Below, piece by piece: positions 25,191 through 34,529 of a stretch of DNA of 64,000 nt. Where the stretch lies: positions 124,001 to 188,000 of the forward strand of contig JBFWVM010000004.1 in NCBI GenBank assembly GCA_050246735.1, read 5' to 3'. A model generated the notes under the pieces. The model saw only the letters and a list, made by a program, of their open reading frames with translations, did not search any database and was not told the origin of the DNA. Origin of the DNA: Taklimakanibacter sp050246735 (lineage in GTDB: Bacteria > Pseudomonadota > Alphaproteobacteria > Rhizobiales > Aestuariivirgaceae). The position numbers and the translations under genes are program-made. Numbering within the stretch: the stretch's first letter is position 1; each line of letters opens with the position of its first letter.

Positions 25191-27410
25191 ATGACTCTTC
25201 GCGCATTTGCCGCGCGCTTCGGGCGCCGCGGCACACTGGAGTTCTGGATCGCGCTGATGGCGGGCATCGCCCTCTTCGCCACCATCGCGGTCGTGTTCTA
25301 CGCCCTCAACTACCTTGCCGGCGAAGTCGACCGCACCGACCGGGAGCTGACCAGGCAGACCGCCCAGGCCGCGGTCGGTTCCTTCCTCAAGAAGCTCCAG
25401 GACGCGCATCAGGACTATGCGCGCTGGGACGATGCGGTGACCAGCCTCTACGGCTCGCCCGATCCGGATTTCGTCCGCAGCAGCTACACGGATTCGACCG
25501 TCACCGGCATCATCTTCGACACCGCCTTCCTGATCGACGAGGACGGTCACGATCTGTTCGCCCTGCGCAACGGCCGGGCGATCGCCGTCACTTCGAAAGA
25601 TTATTTCGGTCCGCCGCTCGAGCAGATCCTGCGGCGCAGCGACGGCCCGCGTGGCCGGTATGCCTTTGCCAGCGGCTACTTCAAGACGCCGGACGGGATC
25701 GCCGCGGCCGTCGCCGGTCCCGTCGTGCCGTTCTCCTACGGAATGAGCCTGCCGGCCGGCCAGAAGCGCATGCTGGTGATCGCCAAGCACCTGACGCCGG
25801 CGACGATCAGGCGTCTCGGCGAGGAGTTCGTCATCGCCGGCTTCGACCTGGCCGACGGGGACTCGCGCGCCGACCAGAGCCTGGTGATCAGCGATCCCGG
25901 CAATGCGCCCATAGCGCGGCTCATCTGGTCGGTCAGGACGCGAGGCTCGGATGTGCTGGCCAAGATCAGCCCGGTGGTGACGACGATACTCACACTGCTG
26001 TCGCTCATCCTGATCGGCGTCGTCGTCACCGCCTGGGCCAATCTGCGCGCCACGATGCGCAGCCAGCAGGAGGCGGAGCACGCGGCATCGCACGACTTCC
26101 TCACCGGCCTGCCGAACCGCGCCTCGCTGCTCGCGACGCCGCTCGGCGGCGCAACGGCGCTGAGAATGCAGAACGACGTCTGCGTCGTCTTTCTCGACCT
26201 CGACGGCTTCAAGAACGTCAACGATACGCATGGACACTCGACCGGCGACAGGGCGCTGCTCGGCTGCGCGGCGGGCTTCGGCCATCTCAGCTCGGGCAAA
26301 GGCCTGCTCGCGCGCGTCGGCGGCGACGAGTTCGCCCTGCTCACCACGGGCCCCGAGGCGCAGCGCGTCGCCGGCAGGGTGGCCGAGCAGTTCATCGAAT
26401 TCCTCAAAGAGCCGATCAGGACGCCGGCCGGGGACCTCAGACTCGGCACCAGCGTCGGCATCGCTTCCGGCTGCTCGCTGGAGACGACGATCGACGAGCT
26501 CCTGCGCCGCTCGGACATCGCCATGTACGAGGCCAAGAAGCTCGGCGGCAACCGCATCGCCTATTACGACGCCAATATCGACGCCAAGATGCAGGAACGC
26601 GCCACGCTCACCCATCATCTGCGCGACGCCCTGGCGCGGAAGGAGATCAGGGTCGCCTACCAGCTCATCGTCGATGCCGCGACGCACGAGCCCCGGGGCG
26701 TCGAGGCGCTGGCGCGCTGGACGATGTTCAACGGAAGGGTGATCGGGCCCGACATCTTCATCTCGCTCGCCGAGGAAGGCGGCCTCATCGACAAGCTCGG
26801 CAGCCATGTGCTGCGCCGCGCCTGCCTCGACGCGCTCGCCTGGCCCCGCCACTACCTGTCGGTCAACGTCTCTCCGGTGCAGTTCAAGGACCCCTATTTC
26901 GACCAGATCGTCGGCCGGGTGCTGGCCGAGACCGGCTTTTCGGCGCATCGGCTGGAGCTCGAGATCACCGAGCGCCATCTGATGGCCGAGCCGGACATCG
27001 CGCTTGCCGCGATGCGCCGGCTCAAGGAGCGCGGCGTCACCATCGCGCTCGACGACTTCGGCACCGGCTATTCGAGCATCGGCTATCTGCGCTCCTTCCC
27101 CTTCGACCGCCTCAAGCTCGACCGCTCGATCTGCGCCGACATCACCACCAACGCCAATGTCCAGCAGCTCGTCCAGGGCACCATCGCCATTGCCCGCTCG
27201 ATGGGCTTGCGGGTGACGGCGGAAGGCATCGAAGACGAGTTCCAGGCCAAGTTCCTCAGGCTCGCGGGGTGCGAGCTCCTGCAGGGCTTCCATTTCAACC
27301 GGCCGATGCCGGCCGCCGAGATCACGCCGATGCTCATGGGCGCACCGGCGCCGGACGCGGCACTCGAGGTCGGGCAAGCGGGGAACGACGACCATGGGCA
27401 GGTGAGCTGA
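25191..27410 (+). CDS. Membrane-bound CHASE4-GGDEF-EAL cyclic-di-GMP protein
   Basis: A 739-residue protein. A transmembrane helix near residues 18-40, a periplasmic CHASE4-like sensor (about 45-260) and a second helix near 265-288 precede a GGDEF domain with an intact GGDEF at 377-381. An EAL domain follows, with EAL at 505-507 and the expected NVSP, LEITE, DDFGTGYSS, LKLDRS, EGIED and QGFHF motifs, so phosphodiesterase residues look complete. The inhibitory RxxD site before GGDEF is absent. It may synthesise, degrade or switch between both; sequence cannot say which dominates. It starts at the ATG at 25191 and ends 24 bases from the opposing nitrilase gene. Confidence 0.92.
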   Translation: MTLRAFAARFGRRGTLEFWIALMAGIALFATIAVVFYALNYLAGEVDRTDRELTRQTAQAAVGSFLKKLQDAHQDYARWDDAVTSLYGSPDPDFVRSSYTDSTVTGIIFDTAFLIDEDGHDLFALRNGRAIAVTSKDYFGPPLEQILRRSDGPRGRYAFASGYFKTPDGIAAAVAGPVVPFSYGMSLPAGQKRMLVIAKHLTPATIRRLGEEFVIAGFDLADGDSRADQSLVISDPGNAPIARLIWSVRTRGSDVLAKISPVVTTILTLLSLILIGVVVTAWANLRATMRSQQEAEHAASHDFLTGLPNRASLLATPLGGATALRMQNDVCVVFLDLDGFKNVNDTHGHSTGDRALLGCAAGFGHLSSGKGLLARVGGDEFALLTTGPEAQRVAGRVAEQFIEFLKEPIRTPAGDLRLGTSVGIASGCSLETTIDELLRRSDIAMYEAKKLGGNRIAYYDANIDAKMQERATLTHHLRDALARKEIRVAYQLIVDAATHEPRGVEALARWTMFNGRVIGPDIFISLAEEGGLIDKLGSHVLRRACLDALAWPRHYLSVNVSPVQFKDPYFDQIVGRVLAETGFSAHRLELEITERHLMAEPDIALAAMRRLKERGVTIALDDFGTGYSSIGYLRSFPFDRLKLDRSICADITTNANVQQLVQGTIAIARSMGLRVTAEGIEDEFQAKFLRLAGCELLQGFHFNRPMPAAEITPMLMGAPAPDAALEVGQAGNDDHGQVS

Positions 27411-27434
27411 CCCGCCCCTCGGGCGCCCGCCGAT

Positions 27435-28343
27435 CTAATTCACGAAACTGCGCCGGACCGGCAGCGTGTGCACGTTCTCGGGCGCCGGCGCGTCGACGCG
27501 GCGCGGCGTCGACAGCGCGCCGAGAGAGTCGAGATAGGACGCATCGAACCGCGTGCGGTCATAGACCGGGAAATCCACCGGCCGGTCGCGAAAGCTCTTG
27601 GCCATCTGGCCCAGTCCCCTCATTCCGCGCTCGCGCGAGCGGCGCACCAGGCCGACGTCGATCTCGATCGGGATGATCTGCTCGGTCGAATCGCCCATGA
27701 ACAGCGCGTGGCCTGACGGATCATAGACGCAGGAGCGGCCGTTGCCGCCGGCGCCCAGGCCGTTCACGTCGAAGACATAGCACTGCATCATCGCCGCCGT
27801 CGCATGGCTGATGGCGATGTCGACGTCGCGATCGATCGTATGGGTCATGACCGGATGCAGGATCACATCGACGCCCATGGCGGTGAGCTGGCGCGATGTC
27901 TCCGGAAACCAGATGTCATAGCAGTTGAGGACGCCGAACCGGCCGACGCCTTCGATGTCGAAGGCGAGAAATTCCTTGCCCGCCTGAACCCCCTGCTCGA
28001 GCGGCAGGAACGGAAACATCTTGCGATAGCGCCCGACGATCCCGCCTTCGGGGTCGATCACCGATGTGGTGTTGTAGATGCCGCCCTCGCGGCGCTCATA
28101 CATGGATCCGTCGACGATCCAGATGCGGTGATGCCGGGCCATGTCGCGGAAGGCGTCCTCGGCCGCCCCCGGCAGCGGCTGGGCATATTGCAGGAGCGGT
28201 CCATAGCAGGCGAGCTCGGAGAACATCACCATCTGCACCCAGGGAAACAGATGCATCGTCAGATCGACCCGCTGGCGCATGGCCTCGATGTTCGAACCGT
28301 GGCCCAGCTGCATCTGGATGCCGGCGATGGCGAAAGGCGTCAT
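27435..28343 (-). CDS. Carbon-nitrogen hydrolase (nitrilase superfamily)
   Basis: A 302-residue enzyme with the Glu-Lys-Cys triad of the nitrilase superfamily: E43 in FSELACYG, K108 in YRKMFPF and C141 in LNCYDIWFPE. It would hydrolyse an amide or nitrile; the CYDIWFPE context is closer to amidases than to true nitrilases. It stands alone, convergent with the GGDEF-EAL gene. The 143 bases between it and the upstream regulator gene are AT-rich and contain a TTACGTAA palindrome (28367-28374) that might be an operator. Confidence 0.85.
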   Translation of the reverse strand: MTPFAIAGIQMQLGHGSNIEAMRQRVDLTMHLFPWVQMVMFSELACYGPLLQYAQPLPGAAEDAFRDMARHHRIWIVDGSMYERREGGIYNTTSVIDPEGGIVGRYRKMFPFLPLEQGVQAGKEFLAFDIEGVGRFGVLNCYDIWFPETSRQLTAMGVDVILHPVMTHTIDRDVDIAISHATAAMMQCYVFDVNGLGAGGNGRSCVYDPSGHALFMGDSTEQIIPIEIDVGLVRRSRERGMRGLGQMAKSFRDRPVDFPVYDRTRFDASYLDSLGALSTPRRVDAPAPENVHTLPVRRSFVN

Positions 28344-28486
28344 AGTCGAAAAACCTCGCTTGTTCCTTACGTAACGTTATAATTTTTTCCCTGCCGGATT
28401 CGCTGAATCTTGTAGCGGAGCGGCGGAATTCAAGGCAAAGACTTTTCATTGAAGGAATATTTTCGCAATCGGTGCCGGTTTCCGTC

Positions 28487-29293
28487 TCAGAGCACATCCA
28501 CCCTCGCGGCAAAGCGGTACCCGGCACCCCGCTCGGTGACGAGCAGCTTCGGATCGCTCGGATCAGCCTCCAGCTTGCGGCGCAGGCGCAGTATCTGAAC
28601 GTCGATGCTGCGGTCGAAGACCTCTTCGTCATGCAGACGGCTCGCGGCCAGGAGCTGCTCGCGGGACAAAATCTGCTCGGGTGAATTGAGGAACGCCGCC
28701 AGCAGATTGAATTCCCCGGCCGTCAGCACGACCGCCTCGCCGGCCGGCGAGGTCAGGCCGCGGCTGCGCATGTCCAGCTCCCAGCCGGCGAAATGGTAGC
28801 GCCGGCGCTTCGCCTTGTCGTGCAGGCGCTGCCGCGCGGCCTCCGAACGGCGCAGCACGGCGCGAATGCGCGCGAGCAGTTCGCGCGGGCTGAACGGCTT
28901 CGTCATATAGTCGTCGGCGCCGAGCTCGAGGCCCACTATGCGGTCCGCCTCGTCCCGGCGCCGGCCGGTGACGACAATGACCGGAGCCTGCGGCGGGCTG
29001 CCGAGACGGCGCATGAGATCGAGGCCATCCTCCTCTCCCAGCCGCATATCGAGTATGATGAGGTCGACCGGCGTGTCGCGCAGCACACCCGACATCGCCT
29101 CGCCGTTCCCGGCGGTGCTGACCCTGAAATGTTCCCCTTCCAGATATTCAGTCAGCATCCGGCGCATGCCGGGATCGTCATCGACGACGAGCACATGCGT
29201 CGATGCTGACGACGAGGTCAATGACGAACCGCTTCTTCCGGGAAGCATCCGGATGATCCAGGCAAGATGTCCTTCCGTCAGCCCCGTATTCAT
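28487..29293 (-). CDS. OmpR-family two-component response regulator
   Basis: A 268-residue regulator if started at 29293. The receiver domain (about residues 33-145) has the acidic pair DDD, phospho-acceptor D82 in LILDMRLGE and K132. A winged-helix DNA-binding domain (about 165-262) contains LTAGEFNLLAAFL and DVQILRLRRKLE. The first 30 residues are low in family similarity, and the ATG at codon 16 (29248) is a likelier start. It is divergent from the cytochrome peroxidase and hybrid kinase genes and is their natural partner regulator. Confidence 0.9.
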   Translation of the reverse strand: MNTGLTEGHLAWIIRMLPGRSGSSLTSSSASTHVLVVDDDPGMRRMLTEYLEGEHFRVSTAGNGEAMSGVLRDTPVDLIILDMRLGEEDGLDLMRRLGSPPQAPVIVVTGRRRDEADRIVGLELGADDYMTKPFSPRELLARIRAVLRRSEAARQRLHDKAKRRRYHFAGWELDMRSRGLTSPAGEAVVLTAGEFNLLAAFLNSPEQILSREQLLAASRLHDEEVFDRSIDVQILRLRRKLEADPSDPKLLVTERGAGYRFAARVDVL

Positions 29294-29325
29294 TAAAGTG
29301 CCGGAATTTGGCGGTTTGGTGATGC

Positions 29326-30366
29326 ATGGCGACGAACTCCGGTCGGAACCGCCGGAGCCGGGAACCGCCCCGCCCGCGCCCGGCGTGGCATCGGTGCCGG
29401 CTCCTGCTCACGGTTGTCGCGCTGCCTGCGCTCACATTGGCCGCGATTCACCCGCTCGCGGGCCAGGAACCCATCTCTCCCCTTGTTGTGGCGGCGACCG
29501 CCGACCCCGCGAAGGTCGCGCTGGGAGAGGCGCTGTTTCATGATGCGCGCCTGTCGCACGCAAACAGCGTGTCCTGCGCCTCCTGCCACCGGCTCGACCG
29601 GGGCGGCGACGACGACCGCGACCGTTCGCCGGCCGCGGATGGACGCCTGCTCGATTTCAACGCCCCGACCGTCTTCAACGTCGCGATGAACTTCCGGCTC
29701 AACTGGCGGGGAAATTTCCGGACTCTCGAAGCTCAGAACGAAGCGGTCCTGCTCGACCCGTCGCTGATGAACACGAGCTGGGGGGAACTGCTGGCGAAGC
29801 TGCGTGACGATCAGGCGTATATGGGGCGTTTCCGCGCGACATACCGGCAGGACCCGAACCGGGAAAACGTGATCGATGCGCTGGCCGCCTTCCAGCGATC
29901 GCTTATCACTCCCGATGCTCCTTTCGATCGATATCTGAAGGGAGATCGCCGGGCGATCACGGCAGATGAGGCGCGCGGCTACGAGCTCTTCAAGGATTAT
30001 GGCTGCATCGCCTGTCACCAGGGAGTCAATGTCGGTGGCAACCTGTTCCAGAAATTCGGCATCTTCGCCGATCCCTTTGCCGGCCAGGAGACGGTGGACG
30101 AAGGGGATCTCGGCCGCATGACGGTGACCGGACGCGAGGAGGACCGGCATGTCTTCCGCGTTCCCAGCCTCCGCAATGTCGCGCAGACCGCACCCTACTT
30201 CCATGACGGCCGCACGGCTTCGCTTGCGGCGGCGGTCAGGGTCATGGCGCGAAACCAGCTCGGCCGCGAGCTTGCCGAGCGCGACGTCGAGCACATCGCC
30301 GCTTTCCTCCGGACGCTGACGGGCGAGTACCGCGGCAGGGAGCCGAGCGGCCGGCGCGCGCCATGA
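29326..30366 (+). CDS. Di-heme cytochrome c peroxidase / MauG-family protein
   Basis: A 346-residue exported protein. A signal anchor at about residues 25-46 precedes two c-type heme motifs, CASCH (C84-H88) and CIACH (C227-H231), in the order and spacing of bacterial CcpA/MauG proteins. The segments FNAPTVFN and FRVPSLRNVAQTAPYFHDGR are also typical. It works in the periplasm, either reducing peroxide or oxidising a protein or small molecule. Its last bases overlap the start of the hybrid kinase gene (ATGA), which suggests a direct functional link. Confidence 0.92.
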   Translation: MATNSGRNRRSREPPRPRPAWHRCRLLLTVVALPALTLAAIHPLAGQEPISPLVVAATADPAKVALGEALFHDARLSHANSVSCASCHRLDRGGDDDRDRSPAADGRLLDFNAPTVFNVAMNFRLNWRGNFRTLEAQNEAVLLDPSLMNTSWGELLAKLRDDQAYMGRFRATYRQDPNRENVIDALAAFQRSLITPDAPFDRYLKGDRRAITADEARGYELFKDYGCIACHQGVNVGGNLFQKFGIFADPFAGQETVDEGDLGRMTVTGREEDRHVFRVPSLRNVAQTAPYFHDGRTASLAAAVRVMARNQLGRELAERDVEHIAAFLRTLTGEYRGREPSGRRAP

Positions 30367-32864
30367 CGTCCCTCCGTCCAGCTCTCCTCGTCGCCACCGG
30401 CCTCGTCATCGCCCTGACCTATCTGTTGATCCAGGGCATGGCCGCCGACGCGCCGCGCCATGAGCGCGCCGACGCGCTCGACGCGATCATCCTCAACAGC
30501 GCCGCCCTGCAGCGCGACGTGCTCAGGGCGCGCGCCGGTAGCCTGCTCAGCTACGATCCCCTGGTGCGCTCCATGACCGCCCTCACCTCCGCCGCGGCGC
30601 GCCTGCCGGCGATGCGTGACGCGGCCGCCGGCGCAACGGCGGCCAGGATCGAGGACCTGATCGCGCAGGTGACGGCATCGGTGCGCGATGAGGAAATGCT
30701 CCTGGAAGACTTCAAGTCGAACAATGCGCTGCTGCGGAACTCGCTTTCCTATTTCAATTATCTGAGCGCCATCCTGGCCCGGGACGGCGACGGCCGAAGA
30801 GCGGAGGTCGCCGCCGAGGTCGGCGCGTCGACGGCCGCCATGTTTCGCTTCGTCCAGGCGCCCCGGCAGTCATCGAGACAGGACCTCGAGACGTCATTGG
30901 GCCGGCTGGAGCGATTGGCGGACGGCCCGGCGTCGCGGGACATCAGGTCGCTTCTCGCTCACGGCCGGCTGATCGTCTCGACGCTGCCCAAGGTGGACAT
31001 GGCCGTCGCCAGCCTGCAGGCCGCCCCGACGGGCGAGCAGACGCGTGCTCTGCAAGGCGCATATCTCGAGGCCCATGAGCAGTCCGCCCGGCGGTCCGAC
31101 ATGTTCATGCTGCTGCTCTATGCCGCCGCGCTGGCTCTCGTGGCCTATGTCGCCTATCTGTTCATTCGCCTGCGCGCCAATGCCCGGACCCTGAGCGAGC
31201 GGCTCGAAAGCGAGCGGATGATCGCTTCGATCTCCACGCAGTTCATCAACCTGCCGCGCGAGGCCGTCGGGCCGGAAATCAGCAAGGTGCTCGAACGACT
31301 GGTCGGACATATGCATCTCGATGGCGCCTGCGTGACGCCGGCGCACGGTATCCGCGGCGGCCCGCCCGGCTATGCTCATGGAGACTCCGATCAAGAGCTG
31401 GAGCCTTTTACCCACGCTGTGGCGAGCCTGCTTCAAGACGGCATATCGGATGGATATCAAAGGCGAAATGGCATCTCGATCGCCGATGTCGGCGAGCTTC
31501 CGGAGAGCCGCGGCAAGGCCGCTCTGCTGGACCTCGGCATCCGCTCCTGGCTCTGCCTGCCCCTCGGCGCCGCCGGCCGGTCTCTCGGCCATCTCGTCTT
31601 TTACGCCTCCGACAAAAGACCTTGGCAGAACGACGACGTCGCGCTCTTGCGCACCGTGGGCGAGATATTCGCGAACGCCATCATGCGCGAGTCGAACGAG
31701 ACGGCGAGAGAGACGCTGCAAGCGCGTCTCAACCAGTCCCAGCGGCTCGAGGCGATCGGAACGCTCGCCGGCGGCATAGCCCATGAATTCAACAACATAC
31801 TGGGGGCCATCCGCGGCTATGGCGAAATGGCGCTGAACGCCCTGGCGGATCCGCCTGCGCGGCATCAGGTCCGGCAGATGATGAAGGCCGGCGAACGCGC
31901 CCAGGACGTGATCGAGCAGATCCTGGCCTTCGGCCGTCGGAGCGAACGACGGCGCCGGGCGATCGATGTCGCGCCGGCGATCGTCGAAGCGGTCGACCTC
32001 GTCGGCGTTTCTCTCCCGAGGACGCTCATCGTGCGGACGAACCTCACGCCGCAAAAAGCGCTCATCATGGGAGATCCGATCGAGCTGCAGCAGGTCGTGA
32101 TGAATCTCTGCACCAATGCGGCGCAAGCCATGGACGGCCGCGGCCGTCTCGACATCAGCCTCGATATCGTCGAACGCGATGCGGCCCTGCCTCTGTCGCA
32201 CGGCACCTTGCCGGCGGGGCGTTATGCGAGGCTTGCCGTCGCGGATACCGGCCATGGGATCGATGCGGCGGTCATGGACCGGATATTCGAACCCTTCTTC
32301 ACCACCAAGCCAGCCGGCAAGGGCACGGGTCTCGGACTGGCCACGGTCCATGGCATCGTCGGGTCATATGGCGGAGCCATCAATGTGAAGAGCCGGGCCG
32401 CCCTGGGCACGACCTTCGAAGTCTACCTCCCGTCGATCGAAGGAGAGGAGGACCGCGAAAAGGAAGCCGCCGAGGTGCCGGCGCACGACGGCAAGGGCGA
32501 GACCGTCCTCATCGTCGATGACGACAACTCGACCAGGCTTCTCGGGGAAGAAATGCTCGCGACCCTCGGCTACGAACCGGTCGGCTTCGAACGAGGCAAC
32601 GCCGCCCTGGACGCGCTGCGCGCCGACCCGCATCGCTTCGATGCGGTGCTTACCGACGAGGTCATGCCGGAACTGACCGGGACCGAGCTCGCCCGGGCCA
32701 TGCACGAGGTCCGTCCGGACCTGCCCATAGTCCTGATGACCGGGTATGGCGGCATGGTCCCGCCGCATAAGCTCGAGAGCGCCGGCATCCGGGAAGTGCT
32801 GAGAAAGCCGCTCTTGCCGCGGACGCTTGCCGAATGCCTGGCGCGGCAGATCGGCCCGGGATGA
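30363..32864 (+). CDS. VirA-like hybrid histidine kinase with DAHL-type sensor
   Basis: An 833-residue kinase. A first membrane helix (about residues 6-25) is followed by an all-helical periplasmic region of about 215 residues resembling the double all-helical ligand-binding domain of VirA-like kinases, and a second helix at about 247-268. Next come a GAF-like segment (about 285-440), a HisKA domain with H474 in AHEFNN, a HATPase with GKGTGLGL and a C-terminal receiver with phospho-acceptor D765. It starts inside the stop of the di-heme peroxidase gene, so both are co-translated. Output is probably the OmpR-type regulator encoded divergently. Confidence 0.9.
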   Translation: MTSLRPALLVATGLVIALTYLLIQGMAADAPRHERADALDAIILNSAALQRDVLRARAGSLLSYDPLVRSMTALTSAAARLPAMRDAAAGATAARIEDLIAQVTASVRDEEMLLEDFKSNNALLRNSLSYFNYLSAILARDGDGRRAEVAAEVGASTAAMFRFVQAPRQSSRQDLETSLGRLERLADGPASRDIRSLLAHGRLIVSTLPKVDMAVASLQAAPTGEQTRALQGAYLEAHEQSARRSDMFMLLLYAAALALVAYVAYLFIRLRANARTLSERLESERMIASISTQFINLPREAVGPEISKVLERLVGHMHLDGACVTPAHGIRGGPPGYAHGDSDQELEPFTHAVASLLQDGISDGYQRRNGISIADVGELPESRGKAALLDLGIRSWLCLPLGAAGRSLGHLVFYASDKRPWQNDDVALLRTVGEIFANAIMRESNETARETLQARLNQSQRLEAIGTLAGGIAHEFNNILGAIRGYGEMALNALADPPARHQVRQMMKAGERAQDVIEQILAFGRRSERRRRAIDVAPAIVEAVDLVGVSLPRTLIVRTNLTPQKALIMGDPIELQQVVMNLCTNAAQAMDGRGRLDISLDIVERDAALPLSHGTLPAGRYARLAVADTGHGIDAAVMDRIFEPFFTTKPAGKGTGLGLATVHGIVGSYGGAINVKSRAALGTTFEVYLPSIEGEEDREKEAAEVPAHDGKGETVLIVDDDNSTRLLGEEMLATLGYEPVGFERGNAALDALRADPHRFDAVLTDEVMPELTGTELARAMHEVRPDLPIVLMTGYGGMVPPHKLESAGIREVLRKPLLPRTLAECLARQIGPG

Positions 32865-32974
32865 GACCGTTTCAGCCGTAACCGGATATCCCAGCCCATG
32901 ACATGAAGCGGTAACCGCGATGCCGGACGGTCATGGCAAACGCCGAGAAAGCCAGGACATTCCGGAGAAATGCG

Positions 32975-33484
32975 ATGAGACGATGGATCCTCGCCGGTGC
33001 TGCCGCCATCTGCCTTGTCACAGGCGCCACCCTGGCCAGGCTCGCTCTCGATGCTGAGGCGACGGCCTTGAATCCCGCCGATCCGATCAAGCGTGGACGC
33101 TATCTGGTTCAGATCGGCGGCTGCAACGATTGCCATACCGCGGACTATCTCGCCAAGGCCGGCGATGTTCCCGAAAACCGCTGGCTTACCGGGAGCCCGG
33201 TCGGCTTCAGCGGGCCATGGGGCACGACCTATCCAGGCAATCTTCGCCATCTCCTCGCCGGCATGGAGGAGGACTCCTGGGTACGATATGCCCGCACCAT
33301 CGAGACGCGCCCTCCCATGCCGTGGTTCAATCTGCGCGTCTTCGCGGAAGACGACCTGCGCGCGATCTATCGCTATGTCCGGTCAATGCCGGCGGATGAC
33401 AGCGCGGTCCCGGACTATGTGCCGCCCGACGGGCAACCGGCGACGCCCCACATCGTCATGGTGCCGCAGGCGCCGAAGCAATAA
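32975..33484 (+). CDS. Mono-heme cytochrome c, exported
   Basis: A 169-residue protein with an N-terminal signal sequence (about residues 1-22) and one heme-binding motif CNDCH near residue 50. A PMPWFNLRVF segment holds the likely distal Met ligand. The start at 32975 follows a GGAGA site; an in-frame ATG 42 bases earlier adds a polar stretch before the signal peptide and is less likely. It lies 110 bases after the hybrid kinase on the same strand and may be the electron partner of the di-heme protein. Confidence 0.85.
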   Translation: MRRWILAGAAAICLVTGATLARLALDAEATALNPADPIKRGRYLVQIGGCNDCHTADYLAKAGDVPENRWLTGSPVGFSGPWGTTYPGNLRHLLAGMEEDSWVRYARTIETRPPMPWFNLRVFAEDDLRAIYRYVRSMPADDSAVPDYVPPDGQPATPHIVMVPQAPKQ

Positions 33485-33596
33485 CGCCACCAGCGCCGGC
33501 GTGTTTCAACGGTAGCCAAATACGCCGTGTCCCGAAATCATGGTGTAGCGCGGCTCTTCGAGACTTTGCGCAGACCGAAGCAAACAGGAGCGCCCG

Positions 33597-34529
33597 ATGC
33601 GGAGATTTCTCATCGACGAGGACGGCATGGACAGAGCCGGCTGCTATGCGCTGGGCTATTCGCAAGACGAATTCAAACGCCTCGAAGTGCAAGGCGCGTT
33701 CATTCGCGACCTTACCGAAGACCTGCTCAGACGAGCGGGCATCGAACCCGGCATGCACGTGCTGGATATCGGCTGCGGCGTGGGCGATGTGTCGCTCATG
33801 GCGGCGGAGCTTGTCGGTCCCGCCGGCAGCGTCGTCGGCGTCGACCGCTCGTCCAGGGCCATCGCCATGGCGGAAGGGCGGACGATGGAAGCCGGACAGT
33901 GTCATCGGATCAGATTCACCGCGACCGATCTCGCCACCTATTGGCCGGACGAGACATTCGATGCGGTGATCGGCCGGCTCATCCTGATGTATCTGCCCAA
34001 TCCCGCCACGATCCTGCGGCGGCTTTGCGATCATGTCCGGCCCGGCGGCATCGTCGTCTTCCAGGAACTGGCCACGGCGGCGGGGAGCGCTCCGGAAACA
34101 CCGCTGCTGCATCAGTGCAAATACTGGATCACGGAGACTCTCGAGCGGGCCGGTGTCGAAACCGACATGGGGCCCAAGCTCTATGCCACCTTCCTGGCGG
34201 CCGGCCTGCCGGCGCCGAAGATGATCTGTTCGGGACGAGTGGAAGGCGGCGGGCAGTCGCCGGTCTATGACTATCTCGCAGAGACGGTGCGCAGCCTGCT
34301 GCCGGTGATGGAGCGCCTCGGAGTCGCCTGCGCGGCGAGCGTCGGCGTCGATACCCTGGCCGAGCGTCTGCGCGAGGAGGCCTTGGCGCACACGGCCTGC
34401 GTGATGCTGCCCCCGCCCCTCATAGGCGCCTGGACACGCATTCCCGAGCCTCGCCACAGATTGGAAGACAGGGCCGCCGCCGGTCCGGTGGCCGGCACGA
34501 CGCCGGCGGCCGCGTTTTTCTGGAGCTAG
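33597..34529 (+). CDS. Class I SAM-dependent methyltransferase
   Basis: A 310-residue protein with the Rossmann motif I VLDIGCGVGDVSL at about residues 55-67, the motif II acidic residue in VVGVDRSS, and the later DAVIGRLILMYLPNP. The C-terminal 130 residues are a family-specific extension. The substrate is unknown; small-molecule or quinone-type methylation is possible. A CAGGAG site precedes the ATG. It is the last plus-strand gene of the cytochrome-kinase island, and its TAG shares the CTAG tetranucleotide with the stop of the opposing DUF2339 gene. Confidence 0.82.
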   Translation: MRRFLIDEDGMDRAGCYALGYSQDEFKRLEVQGAFIRDLTEDLLRRAGIEPGMHVLDIGCGVGDVSLMAAELVGPAGSVVGVDRSSRAIAMAEGRTMEAGQCHRIRFTATDLATYWPDETFDAVIGRLILMYLPNPATILRRLCDHVRPGGIVVFQELATAAGSAPETPLLHQCKYWITETLERAGVETDMGPKLYATFLAAGLPAPKMICSGRVEGGGQSPVYDYLAETVRSLLPVMERLGVACAASVGVDTLAERLREEALAHTACVMLPPPLIGAWTRIPEPRHRLEDRAAAGPVAGTTPAAAFFWS

